From Actinomycetes bacterium (GTDB lineage: Bacteria > Auribacterota > JAJCYG01): 64,000 nucleotides of DNA. The position numbers were made by a program, and so were the translations under genes. The stretch is taken from contig JAJCYG010000045.1 of assembly GCA_029263055.1 (NCBI GenBank), positions 38,892 to 102,891 on the forward strand. The letters run 5' to 3'. Shown piece after piece: positions 47,025-55,289 of this stretch; position 1 is the first letter of the stretch, and every line of letters starts with the position of its first letter. The notes below the pieces were generated by a model. It saw only the letters and a list, made by a program, of their open reading frames with translations, made no database searches and was not told the DNA's origin.

Positions 47025-47714
47025 TTGACTAGATTATTCATAGAGAAAGCTCAATATGATATGATCAAGTCCTCTATGAAAGACTTGGAAAAAGAGCAAA
47101 AACAGGTACTTGCCACACCACGAATGAACTACGGGTTTCTTTCAAAGTCTTTGTTTGTCTTTATGGATTTGATTTATGGCAGGAAAAAGACTCTTTCCAA
47201 GTTTAAGGTTTTAGAAATTATTGCCCGAGTCCCCTATCAAGCTTGGGAAAGTGTTGCTTATGTGGCGATCACCCATACGCATAGCGTTCCTAATTTTGCT
47301 CAACGCATTTTTGACTTTGTCAAAGAGTCAAGACTTCAGCAAGACAATGAACAATGGCATTTGCTCATTTTAGAAGAGTTGATTCACAAAAAGAATATCA
47401 GAGAAAATTTTTTAAAATATAGGCTTCTGCCACAAATTATTGCTCTCTCCTATTACCACATCAGTTGGATTTTATATGTGATCAAACCAAGCCTAAGTTA
47501 TCAAATGAATGCCGAATTTGAAGACCATGCAGAACATGAATATATGGAGTTTGTGAATGAACACCCCGAGCTAGACAAAGAAAGTTATGCGGGTGACTTT
47601 ACTAAAGAATATGGTTCGTTTGACACCCTATCAGATCTTTTTCGCCAGATTGGATTGGACGAACAACACCACAAAGAAGAAAGTCTTGATCGCATCAAAC
47701 ATCCCCGCTTTTAG
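47025..47714 (+). CDS. Alternative-oxidase-family diiron protein
   Basis: 229 aa. The pattern of glutamate and histidine ligands fits the membrane-bound diiron alternative oxidase (AOX/PTOX) family. A Glu lies in VPYQAWESVAYVA, an ExxH in NEQWHLLILEEL, a Glu in AEFEDHAEHEYMEF and an ExxH in GLDEQHHKE. In AOX this centre reduces oxygen to water with quinol. The helix QIIALSYYHISWILYVI is hydrophobic enough for interfacial membrane binding. The start is TTG at 47025 with AGAGGA about six bases before it. An ATG at 47061 would shorten the N-terminus by 12 residues. It is isolated on the plus strand and followed by a terminator and a peroxiredoxin gene on the other strand. Confidence 0.78.
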   Translation: MTRLFIEKAQYDMIKSSMKDLEKEQKQVLATPRMNYGFLSKSLFVFMDLIYGRKKTLSKFKVLEIIARVPYQAWESVAYVAITHTHSVPNFAQRIFDFVKESRLQQDNEQWHLLILEELIHKKNIRENFLKYRLLPQIIALSYYHISWILYVIKPSLSYQMNAEFEDHAEHEYMEFVNEHPELDKESYAGDFTKEYGSFDTLSDLFRQIGLDEQHHKEESLDRIKHPRF

Positions 47715-47716
47715 AC

Positions 47717-47750
47717 AAAAAAAGACCCGAGACAAAATCTCGGGCCTTTT
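47717..47750. terminator. Bidirectional terminator between the oxidase and peroxiredoxin genes
   Basis: A perfect 7-bp stem CCCGAGA/TCTCGGG (47726-47732 with 47738-47744) with loop CAAAA is followed by CCTTTT on the plus strand. On the minus strand, TCTTTTTTT follows. Both convergent genes can end here. Confidence 0.82.
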
Positions 47751-47774
47751 GATCAAGCAACTTAAACGATTAAT

Positions 47775-48413
47775 CTAGTTCAAGTTTGGCTGAGGTGTGG
47801 TTCTCAAATAAGGCTTAATGATTTTATGCCCTTTTGGAAACTTTACTTCGATTTCTTCATCTTTCACAGCAGGAACAATAATACAATCATCCCCATTTCT
47901 CCAATTCACAGGTGTTGCCACACTGTAGTTGGCTGTGAGTTGTAAAGAATCAACCACTCTTAAAATCTCATCAAAATTACGTCCTGTTGCTGCTGGATAA
48001 GTGATGATCAATTTAATTTTTTTATCGGGTCCAATCACATAGACTGAACGTATCGTCAAATTTTCCAAAGCATTTGGATGAATCATATTGTAGAGCTCAG
48101 CCACTTTTCTTTCAGAGTCTGCAATAATAGGATAACTCACATTGCAACCTTGTGTTTCGTTGATATCCCCAATCCAACCTTTGTGGTCGTCAACTGAATC
48201 TACACTTAAAGCAATGACTTTCACATTTCGCTTTTCAAATTCTGGTTTGAGTTTAGCCACCGCACCCAATTCAGTGGTGCAGACAGGAGTGTAATCTTTT
48301 GGATGTGAGAAAAGAATGGCCCAACCTTCTCCAATCCAATCATGAAAGTTAATTTCGCCTTCAGTGGTTTGAGCTGTAAAATTTGGGGCTTCATCGCCTA
48401 AACGTAATGACAT
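47775..48413 (-). CDS. Peroxiredoxin, 1-Cys (Prx6) type
   Basis: 212 aa. The peroxidatic site is HPKDYTPVCTTELGAVAKL (PVCTTE is the Prx6 form) near residue 45. The long C-terminal extension (SVATPVNWRNGDDCIIVPAV) is typical of the 1-Cys subfamily. It reduces hydrogen peroxide and organic peroxides in the cytoplasm. It faces the alternative-oxidase-like gene across a shared terminator; a joint oxidative-stress role is possible but only inferred. Confidence 0.94.
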   Translation of the reverse strand: MSLRLGDEAPNFTAQTTEGEINFHDWIGEGWAILFSHPKDYTPVCTTELGAVAKLKPEFEKRNVKVIALSVDSVDDHKGWIGDINETQGCNVSYPIIADSERKVAELYNMIHPNALENLTIRSVYVIGPDKKIKLIITYPAATGRNFDEILRVVDSLQLTANYSVATPVNWRNGDDCIIVPAVKDEEIEVKFPKGHKIIKPYLRTTPQPNLN

Positions 48414-48593
48414 ATCAAAAACCTCTCTCTTTCTTGTTTAAATAAAGTTCATAAAGTGTACCGAATTTCCCCCAAAATTCAAGAGCTCATTTCATCTCCT
48501 CATTTTGAAGAAATAAGGACAACTACCTTAAAAGAAAAGACTTATACTTTTTCTAATTTTAATGTTTAATAGAGGCACACTTGGGGAACCCGC
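48414..48593. promoter_or_regulatory. Divergent intergenic region of peroxiredoxin and algI-like genes
   Basis: AT-rich 180-base spacer between divergent genes. It must hold both promoters. I see a TATACT near 48544 on the plus strand but no convincing -35 partner, so no promoter is claimed. No hairpin or repeat stands out. Confidence 0.35.
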
Positions 48594-50024
48594 ATGCTTT
48601 TTAATTCATTTCAATTTGCCATCTTTTTCTTAACAGTTTACGGGCTCTATCTCTCCCTCAACCACAAGTGGCAAAACCGCATGCTCCTCATTGCCAGCTA
48701 CATTTTCTATGGCGCTTGGAATTGGAAATTTTTATCTCTCATCTGGATTTCCACTCTATTAGACTACACCTGCGGCCGAAAAATATCTCAATCAAGAAGC
48801 AAAAAAAAGAAAAAACTCTTCTTAGCTTTCAGTGTGATTGGCAATCTCTCTATTTTAGGTTTCTTTAAATACTTTAATTTCTTTTCAGAGAACCTTCAAG
48901 AGTTGCTCCAGGTTTTTGGCTTGGGCACACAACCTCGATTTTTAAATATTATTCTTCCAATTGGAATTTCTTTTTATACGTTTCAAACAATGAGCTACAC
49001 CCTTGATATTTATAAGAAGAAAATGAAACCAACCAAACAATTTTTTGACTTTGCTCTTTTTGTTGCCTTCTTTCCACAGCTTGTTGCTGGCCCCATTGAA
49101 CGAGCAAAAAACCTACTGCCTCAAATCCTCAAACCACGCAAACTCAAGCTCAAACAATTTAATGAAGGAGCTTATTTAATTTTATGGGGTCTGTTCTTAA
49201 AAGTTTTTATTGCCGATAACCTTGCACGCATAGTTGACCCTGTATTTGCTTCTTCTGGTCCCTACAATGGTGTGGCTGTCCTACTTGCTGTCTATGCCTT
49301 TGCGTTTCAAATTTTTTGTGACTTTGCCGGTTACTCCAATATTGCAAGAGGCTTGTGCAAGTGTATGGGCTTTGAAATCATGATCAACTTTAACCTTCCT
49401 TATTTTTCAGTCAATCCAAGTGAATTTTGGCGCAGATGGCACATTAGTTTGTCGAGTTGGCTTAAGGACTATCTTTATATTCCACTTGGCGGAAATCAAA
49501 AGGGTTCTCTTTTAACCTATCGCAATCTAGCCATCACCATGTTACTGGGTGGGCTTTGGCATGGAGCCGCATGGACTTTTATTCTTTGGGGCGCCTATCA
49601 AGGAGCACTTCTTATTGGGCACCGATTACTCCAACCTTTTTTAAACAAACTGCCTAAAACAAAAAATGAATGGCTTCAAAAAATCTTGTTTTTAATTAAA
49701 GTTTTCGTCTTCTTTCAGTTTGTCTGTTTAGGCTGGTTAATTTTTAGAGCTGAATCCTTAAGTCAAATTGTCCTTATGCTCAAGAGTATCTTTTGCCAAT
49801 TTGAACTCGTCTCTGGAGTTGGATTAAAGGGAATGGCTCAGACTCTTTTTTCTCATTTATGGCTCTTACTCACAATACAAATCTTTTGTTATCGTAAAAA
49901 TGATTTATTAACGGTTTTGACTTGGCCTCTCTGGGCACGAGCCTTCATTTACATTTTGATTTATATTTCATTAGTCTCATTTGGAGCAACAGGCGGAAAT
50001 GAATTTATCTACTTTCAATTTTAA
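48594..50024 (+). CDS. MBOAT-family O-acyltransferase (AlgI-like)
   Basis: 476 aa with about ten to twelve membrane helices. The MBOAT hallmark FWRRWHISLSSWLKDYLYIP and the conserved catalytic-His region GGLWHGAAWTFILWG are plain. AlgI relatives carry acetyl groups across the inner membrane for O-acetylation of exported polysaccharides. First gene of a four-gene plus-strand operon whose next product is an AlgJ/AlgX-like protein, so it likely O-acetylates the polymer made by the locus at 21.6-46.7 kb. Confidence 0.92.
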   Translation: MLFNSFQFAIFFLTVYGLYLSLNHKWQNRMLLIASYIFYGAWNWKFLSLIWISTLLDYTCGRKISQSRSKKKKKLFLAFSVIGNLSILGFFKYFNFFSENLQELLQVFGLGTQPRFLNIILPIGISFYTFQTMSYTLDIYKKKMKPTKQFFDFALFVAFFPQLVAGPIERAKNLLPQILKPRKLKLKQFNEGAYLILWGLFLKVFIADNLARIVDPVFASSGPYNGVAVLLAVYAFAFQIFCDFAGYSNIARGLCKCMGFEIMINFNLPYFSVNPSEFWRRWHISLSSWLKDYLYIPLGGNQKGSLLTYRNLAITMLLGGLWHGAAWTFILWGAYQGALLIGHRLLQPFLNKLPKTKNEWLQKILFLIKVFVFFQFVCLGWLIFRAESLSQIVLMLKSIFCQFELVSGVGLKGMAQTLFSHLWLLLTIQIFCYRKNDLLTVLTWPLWARAFIYILIYISLVSFGATGGNEFIYFQF

Positions 50025-51066
50025 AAAATGGCCAAAGGCATTTTTGATTACCTTAGTCATCCTCCTCTTTATAGAAGGAGTTAGTTTTATTTTGATCAAA
50101 CAGATTGAAGAACAGAGCAAGGGTGGAGATCTTATTAAAATGGATCCAAACTTTTTCTGTAATAACTTCAAACAATATGCGCAAGCTCCTATCCAAATAA
50201 AATACCAGTCTGATCCAAATAAAACATGGAAAGAGATAGGTAAAGAAAAGCCGTTTGATGTGATTGTCTTTGGAAGCAGTGTGGGCGATACAGGTTGGCC
50301 TGAAATGCTTAAAGTCGACTATAATCTCAATATAGCCAATACCACTGCAAATCCAAACTATCGAGCAGACCTCCCTTACTCTCTAATCAACTTATTACAA
50401 CATTACAAAGAACTAAACAACTCCAATAAAGCGACCCTACTCTTTGTTCATCTCACAGAACGGGGCAGCTACAAAATCAAACCCACTTCTCATAATCAAA
50501 ATCTATTCAAACAAGTGCAAGCACCTGCTCGCAATCAAAGTTCAAAAGTTTTAACTCCCCTAGCTAAGCTTATTGATTACAGCCTCAACAAGCTTAAAGT
50601 CAAACAGATGCCTCAGGTAGGAATCATTACGTTTAATCAACGCAAAGACCTTTTTTATCTTCCAGACTTGGAAGGACTCTCCATGAAGGTCAATTATAAC
50701 AATGAAGAGAGAGATAAACTTGTTCAACAGTTTGAGAACTACAAGAAGATAGCAGATCAATTTAACTGCAATTTAGCCATTGTTGCCTTTCCCACCAAGG
50801 CGCAGCTGTATGAATGGCAGCTCAAAGAAAAAGGGATAAAAAACGCAACTTCTCCTAGGAAAAACTTAAAATTACTGCAATACTTGGCAAAGGAAAATAA
50901 GATTCCCTTTTTAAACTTAGAAGAAAAGTTAGCCCCTATTTCTAAAGAACTCTATTTAGCAACCAAAGCATCGTTCTGGGGCCGGAGTGACACACACATG
51001 AATCAGTTAGGCTCTTATTATACAGCCAAAGAAATTGATCAATTTATTAAAGAGATCAATCCATGA
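49999..51066 (+). CDS. AlgJ/AlgX-like SGNH-type acetyltransferase partner
   Basis: About 355 aa with an N-terminal anchor (AFLITLVILLFIEGVSFILI). The nucleophile-type segment DVIVFGSSVGDTGWPEM is followed near the C-terminus by WGRSDTHMNQLGSYYTAKEI. The latter is the Asp-x-x-His-like end of SGNH enzymes and of AlgJ/AlgX/DltD-like partners of MBOAT proteins. ATG at 49999 overlaps the end of the algI-like gene by 26 bases; an upstream in-frame start at 49981 is less likely. It would transfer acetyl groups to the polymer in the periplasm. Confidence 0.72.
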   Translation: MNLSTFNFKKWPKAFLITLVILLFIEGVSFILIKQIEEQSKGGDLIKMDPNFFCNNFKQYAQAPIQIKYQSDPNKTWKEIGKEKPFDVIVFGSSVGDTGWPEMLKVDYNLNIANTTANPNYRADLPYSLINLLQHYKELNNSNKATLLFVHLTERGSYKIKPTSHNQNLFKQVQAPARNQSSKVLTPLAKLIDYSLNKLKVKQMPQVGIITFNQRKDLFYLPDLEGLSMKVNYNNEERDKLVQQFENYKKIADQFNCNLAIVAFPTKAQLYEWQLKEKGIKNATSPRKNLKLLQYLAKENKIPFLNLEEKLAPISKELYLATKASFWGRSDTHMNQLGSYYTAKEIDQFIKEINP

Positions 51067-51788
51067 AACAATTTCTAAAGAACTGTGATCAACGCCTTTT
51101 TTCTGGGACATTATCAGAATGCTACCGCCGCAGTCAAAACAAACGCTATTTAACTCAAGCACAAAAGAGTGCAGATCAATTTCACCACTACTTTTATAAA
51201 TTGCATGCTTATGAAGATACATTTATGGGTGTGCGGTGTGTTCAAAATCCATTAGACATGTGGGTCAAGCATCAAGTGATTTGGGAAACAAAGCCTGACA
51301 TCTTAATTGAAACAGGTACCTATCATGGTGGAACCGCCCTCTTTTATGCCACACTCTTTGAAACACTGGGCCATGGCGAAGTCATAACAATTGATGTTGA
51401 TCCACAACTTGAATCAGCATCTAAACATAAGGCTTTCAAGAAAAGAGTCACCTCTCTCAAAGGTTTCTCTACTGATTCTGATATTGTCGAAGCTGTAAAA
51501 AAGAAAACAGCAGGTAAGAAAACAATGCTTATTCTTGATTCTGATCACTCAGCTAAAAATGTGAGTCAAGAGCTGGAACTTTATGCTCCACTCGTCACCA
51601 AAGACTGTTATATTATTGTGGATGACACTCAACTCAATGGCCATCCTGTTAAAAATGATTTTGGACCCGGGCCTTTTGAAGCTGTTGGTGATTTTTTAAA
51701 AAAAAATAAAGAATTTGAAATTGATTCTTCGCGAGACAAATTCTTTTTTACTTTTACTCCTAAAGGTTATTTAAAACGGATTTCTTAA
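51063..51788 (+). CDS. Cephalosporin hydroxylase / CmcI-type methyltransferase family protein
   Basis: 241 aa. ILIETGTYHGGTALFYATLF matches the SAM-binding start of the CmcI/rhamnosyl-O-methyltransferase group. VITIDVDPQLE, MLILDSDHSAKNV and YIIVDDTQLNGHPV complete the pattern. Such proteins methylate sugar hydroxyls in polysaccharide or glycolipid loci; the antibiotic name is historical. It overlaps the AlgJ-like gene by four bases (ATGA). Confidence 0.85.
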   Translation: MKQFLKNCDQRLFSGTLSECYRRSQNKRYLTQAQKSADQFHHYFYKLHAYEDTFMGVRCVQNPLDMWVKHQVIWETKPDILIETGTYHGGTALFYATLFETLGHGEVITIDVDPQLESASKHKAFKKRVTSLKGFSTDSDIVEAVKKKTAGKKTMLILDSDHSAKNVSQELELYAPLVTKDCYIIVDDTQLNGHPVKNDFGPGPFEAVGDFLKKNKEFEIDSSRDKFFFTFTPKGYLKRIS

Positions 51789-51789
51789 T

Positions 51790-52155
51790 ATGAGAAAACT
51801 ACTTGTTCTATGGGATGGGGATTGCGGGTTTTGCCAACACTCTCTTGATTGGTTAAAAAGACAACGCCTTCAAGGAAAGATTCAATTTACTTCTTTTCAC
51901 GATCCTAAAGTAAAAAAATGGACCGATAAGATAGGGAAAAAGAATCTTCAAAAATCAATGTATGTGATTGATGAAAACAAACATTTATACAACTATGCAG
52001 ATGGGTTCCGCATTCTACTCTCCCACTCTCTAAGATGGAAATGGCTCAGCTTTTTAATGGGCCTTCCCCTAATCAAACAATGCTGCAACATCGGCTATCG
52101 CTGGATAGCCAACAACCGCTTCCGCCTCTCCAAACACTCTTGCAAACTCAAGTAA
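51790..52155 (+). CDS. DCC-family thiol-disulfide oxidoreductase-like protein
   Basis: 121 aa. It starts LLVLWDGDCGFCQHSLDWLK with the DxxCxxC motif of the DCC (DUF393) family and the trailing YADGFRILLSHSL segment. Family members are thought to be thioredoxin-like; reaction unproven. It starts one base after the CmcI-like gene and ends three bases from the convergent hydroxylase gene. No terminator is evident in that junction. Confidence 0.88.
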   Translation: MRKLLVLWDGDCGFCQHSLDWLKRQRLQGKIQFTSFHDPKVKKWTDKIGKKNLQKSMYVIDENKHLYNYADGFRILLSHSLRWKWLSFLMGLPLIKQCCNIGYRWIANNRFRLSKHSCKLK

Positions 52156-52158
52156 CGG

Positions 52159-52941
52159 TTAAATAAGTGGCGTTTTTAGCATAGCTGGTATGGACTGACA
52201 GGCTGTGATTTTTTTATCATCAAGGCCGTATTGGATTTTTTCTGGGTCTTTTCGGAAGATGTAGGTTTTGGCTAGGCGGTCCCAGAAAGAAAAGATTGAG
52301 GAATAGTTTGAATTTGTTTCTTTGATTAATTCTGAATGATGGACCCAATGCATGCGGGGTGAGACAATTAACCAGCGTAAACCTCTATCCCATTTTTCAG
52401 AAATAGCGACATTGCTGTGACAGAAAAGAATGACGGGCATAAGAACAAATTCGTAGATAAGAATTTGTTCAATTGAAAGCCCAAAGATTGGGATTAAGCA
52501 AGTTCTGAGTAATGCTGAAAAGAGGAGCTCTCCTGGATGAAATCGAGAAGCACTGGTCACATCAAGGGCTTCATCTGAATGGTGCATGCGGTGAAAGCGC
52601 CATAGAAAAGAAATTTTGTGGTTCATTCGATGCCAAATGTACATCCAAGCATCTATCAACAAAAGAGCCACGATAACATCTAACCAACCTGGTAATCTAA
52701 TCCAATTGAGCAGACCCAAATTCTGCATCAACGCCCAATTGCAAACCGTATTTGTAATCAAGAGTATAAAAATACCAAGAAGTAACACGTTGATAAGCGC
52801 AATTGAAATATTTCTTACTGCGTGTCGGATGCGATGGCTCTGCTGAAAGAGAAACATTGGGCGCCATGTTTCCCATAACCAAACCACAATAAAAACTGAT
52901 ATCTTTGTGATAAAGGGAATTCGGGTATAAAGAAAGTCCAT
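52159..52941 (-). CDS. Sterol desaturase / fatty-acid hydroxylase superfamily protein
   Basis: 260 aa with about four membrane helices and the clustered histidine boxes of the family: WHRMNH, FHRMHHSDE and WVHHSE (the last after SPRMH). These bind a diiron centre that hydroxylates or desaturates lipids. Substrate unknown. It is two bases downstream of mgtE, although the two functions show no link. Confidence 0.87.
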   Translation of the reverse strand: MDFLYTRIPFITKISVFIVVWLWETWRPMFLFQQSHRIRHAVRNISIALINVLLLGIFILLITNTVCNWALMQNLGLLNWIRLPGWLDVIVALLLIDAWMYIWHRMNHKISFLWRFHRMHHSDEALDVTSASRFHPGELLFSALLRTCLIPIFGLSIEQILIYEFVLMPVILFCHSNVAISEKWDRGLRWLIVSPRMHWVHHSELIKETNSNYSSIFSFWDRLAKTYIFRKDPEKIQYGLDDKKITACQSIPAMLKTPLI

Positions 52942-52943
52942 AC

Positions 52944-54251
52944 TTAAACCAAATGACTCTGGAAAAGAACCGCTAAACTTAGAAAGGCAAAAAAACCAAC
53001 TATATCTGTGATGGTGGTTAGAATAATACTTGAAGACTGAGCCGGATCTAAACCTAAGGCTTTCATACCTAACGGAATGGCAGCTCCTGCTAAACCCGCT
53101 AAAACCATATTAATCACCATGGCAATTCCAATCACCAATCCTAAGTAAGGATTATGTCCCCAAAACCAAGCAATCAGTCCTGTGACCACCGCTAAAATAA
53201 TTCCATTAAACAAACCTGCAATTGATTCTTTACGAATCACACGGCTTGCCAAGCTTGGCTTGATTTCATGCGTCACTAATCCCCGCATCACCACAGCTAA
53301 AGATTGAGCTCCTGAGTTTCCACCCTGCCCTGCCACCACAGGCAAAAACACAGCAAGCAAAGTGACCTGAGCAATAATATCTTCAAAAAAACTAATCACA
53401 AATGCGGCTAAAAAGGCTGTCGCCAAATTTACATGCAACCAAGGAAGGCGTTTAGACATGGTAAAAGAGACAGGCGAAAAAACCCGCTCATCTCCACCGG
53501 CACCAAACATCTTTTGAATATCTTCGGTAGCTTCTTCTTCTGAGTGGGTTAACAACTCATTTGTTTTAATCGTTCCCAAAATACGATCTTCGCGGTCAAC
53601 AACAGGAACAGCTAAATATCTTTTTTGAGCCACCAAGTGAGCAATCTCTTCGCGGTCCATAAACGCATTCACCGAAAAAACTTCTTTATGCATAATTTTC
53701 ATCAAAAGCGTATCAGGATTAGTTAAAAGCAAGTCACGCATGATCAAGACACCGACTAATTTGTTTTCAGAATTAACCACATACACGTAATCAATCCGTT
53801 CCCCACGTTGCATGATAGATCGCAGCCGCTGGATTGCTTCTTTAACTTTCATCCCTTCATAAAAAGCTAAAAACTCCGGACTCATAATCCGACCTGCAGA
53901 GTTTTCAGGGTAAATCAGATGTTCTTGAATTTGGCGTTTTTTAGTCCGCGTTAAAAAGCTAAGAAAAAGCTCTTTTTCTTCTTCGTCTAAACGTAAAAAC
54001 AGTTCGGCGACACGACTCACTTCAATCTTTTCTAAAACTTCTTTAAGCAATTTTTCTGGCAATTCCATGATCAAACCTGAAGCAAAACGGAGTTCCATAA
54101 ATTGAAAAGCCTCAACGGCCAAATGGACTGGAAGCTTCTTTAAAATGGAGACCACTTCTTGCTCATCTAAAGTTTCTAAACTATGAGCTGCATCCAAAGG
54201 ATCATGTTCAAAGAATTTTTTAATTAAGTTATCTGAAGGTATTTTAGCCAT
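52944..54251 (-). CDS. mgtE: Magnesium transporter MgtE
   Basis: 435 aa. An N-terminal helical domain and a CBS pair (about 125-245) form the Mg-sensing part. The C-terminal membrane domain carries VVAGQGGNSGAQSLAVVMRG and DPAQSSSIILTTITDIVGFF. The GGNxGxQ motif lines the pore. The start shares one base with the stop of the DHH gene (TAATG), so it is translated together with the c-di-AMP-related genes. No M-box-like leader is possible because there is no gap. Confidence 0.95.
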   Translation of the reverse strand: MAKIPSDNLIKKFFEHDPLDAAHSLETLDEQEVVSILKKLPVHLAVEAFQFMELRFASGLIMELPEKLLKEVLEKIEVSRVAELFLRLDEEEKELFLSFLTRTKKRQIQEHLIYPENSAGRIMSPEFLAFYEGMKVKEAIQRLRSIMQRGERIDYVYVVNSENKLVGVLIMRDLLLTNPDTLLMKIMHKEVFSVNAFMDREEIAHLVAQKRYLAVPVVDREDRILGTIKTNELLTHSEEEATEDIQKMFGAGGDERVFSPVSFTMSKRLPWLHVNLATAFLAAFVISFFEDIIAQVTLLAVFLPVVAGQGGNSGAQSLAVVMRGLVTHEIKPSLASRVIRKESIAGLFNGIILAVVTGLIAWFWGHNPYLGLVIGIAMVINMVLAGLAGAAIPLGMKALGLDPAQSSSIILTTITDIVGFFAFLSLAVLFQSHLV

Positions 54252-55288
54252 TAGTCTTTTTCTTTAAATAAATAGACAAATTTGTCTTTGCCTTTATAAT
54301 CCATTTCATCTAAAAGACGATTCACGAGCTTTTTCTCTAATTTTTCATACGCTTTAGAATCAGCATCTTCACCTAAAACAAGACTACCACCCGCAATCAT
54401 TCCATGTCCACCTGCCCGGCCTGGTTCTTGAACAACTTTTTGCAACAATTTACCCGCATTAGCCTTGGTATTATGGGTTCTAAGAGAAATATGCAATCGG
54501 CCATTATAACGCCCTGTACAAATGGACCATCTCATTTTCTCATACGCAAGTAAAAAGTCTGCTATTTGAGACACCAAATCTGGGGAGTCGACTTCATTAA
54601 GATGAACCCCTATCACCCGCTTAACCACAAAGGCATTATGAATCGCTCGGCGGATTGTTTTAAAAAACTCAAGCCCTCTAACAGGATTTTGGATTGATGA
54701 AAGAACCTCCATGTCAGCCATGGCATGCAACTCTTTGTACATGCGCAAATCAATGGGAGCGGTTTCACGCCCTAAATTTTTTGTCTCTGAAAGCACACCA
54801 TATAACATCGCTGTAGCTAATTTTTTAGGAAGCTTCACCCCTAAATCAATTAAAACCGAAGCCATAATTGAAACAGTGGCCCCTACCTTAGGATTTACAA
54901 TCAAACAATCTGCTTTTGTCTTTTCATTTACAGGATGGTGATCAATAACAATAGATGCTTTTTTATCTGGAGGAAAACAGTTGTTTTCAAAAAAGGGCTG
55001 GGTATCAACTAAAGCAAATCCTTTATGTGTCTCAAAATCCTTTTTTCTTAATGGAAAGACCGGAACATTTAAGACCTCAACCATAGTCCGGTTTTCCATT
55101 CGCCCAATTTTTCCACCATACACAATTTTAGATTTAATACCAAAATATTTACTCGCATAATAACGGAGTGCAAAGGCGGTTGCCATTGCATCAGGATCAG
55201 GATGGTCATGTGTGACAATTAAAAGAGGAGAAATCTTTTTTTTATTCTCTTTTAAATAATCTGATAACTTTTTAGAGACTCGATTCAT
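54251..55288 (-). CDS. DHH-family phosphoesterase (NrnA/GdpP-related)
   Basis: 345 aa. It has the DHH-family metal motifs: TTHDHPDPDAMATA (with V in place of T at the start), ALVDTQP and SIVIDHHPVN. A DHHA1-type motif GGHGMIAGGSLVL lies at the C-terminus. NrnA-like members degrade nanoRNA or pAp, and related ones hydrolyse c-di-AMP or pApA. Because the gene follows the diadenylate cyclase gene by one base, breakdown of c-di-AMP or its pApA product is the plausible role. No membrane or PAS domain is present. Confidence 0.88.
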   Translation of the reverse strand: MNRVSKKLSDYLKENKKKISPLLIVTHDHPDPDAMATAFALRYYASKYFGIKSKIVYGGKIGRMENRTMVEVLNVPVFPLRKKDFETHKGFALVDTQPFFENNCFPPDKKASIVIDHHPVNEKTKADCLIVNPKVGATVSIMASVLIDLGVKLPKKLATAMLYGVLSETKNLGRETAPIDLRMYKELHAMADMEVLSSIQNPVRGLEFFKTIRRAIHNAFVVKRVIGVHLNEVDSPDLVSQIADFLLAYEKMRWSICTGRYNGRLHISLRTHNTKANAGKLLQKVVQEPGRAGGHGMIAGGSLVLGEDADSKAYEKLEKKLVNRLLDEMDYKGKDKFVYLFKEKD

Positions 55289-55289
55289 T

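Noticed and set aside
52944..54251. Magnesium riboswitch (M-box) before mgtE
   Set aside because: There is no leader: the mgtE start codon shares a base with the upstream stop codon.
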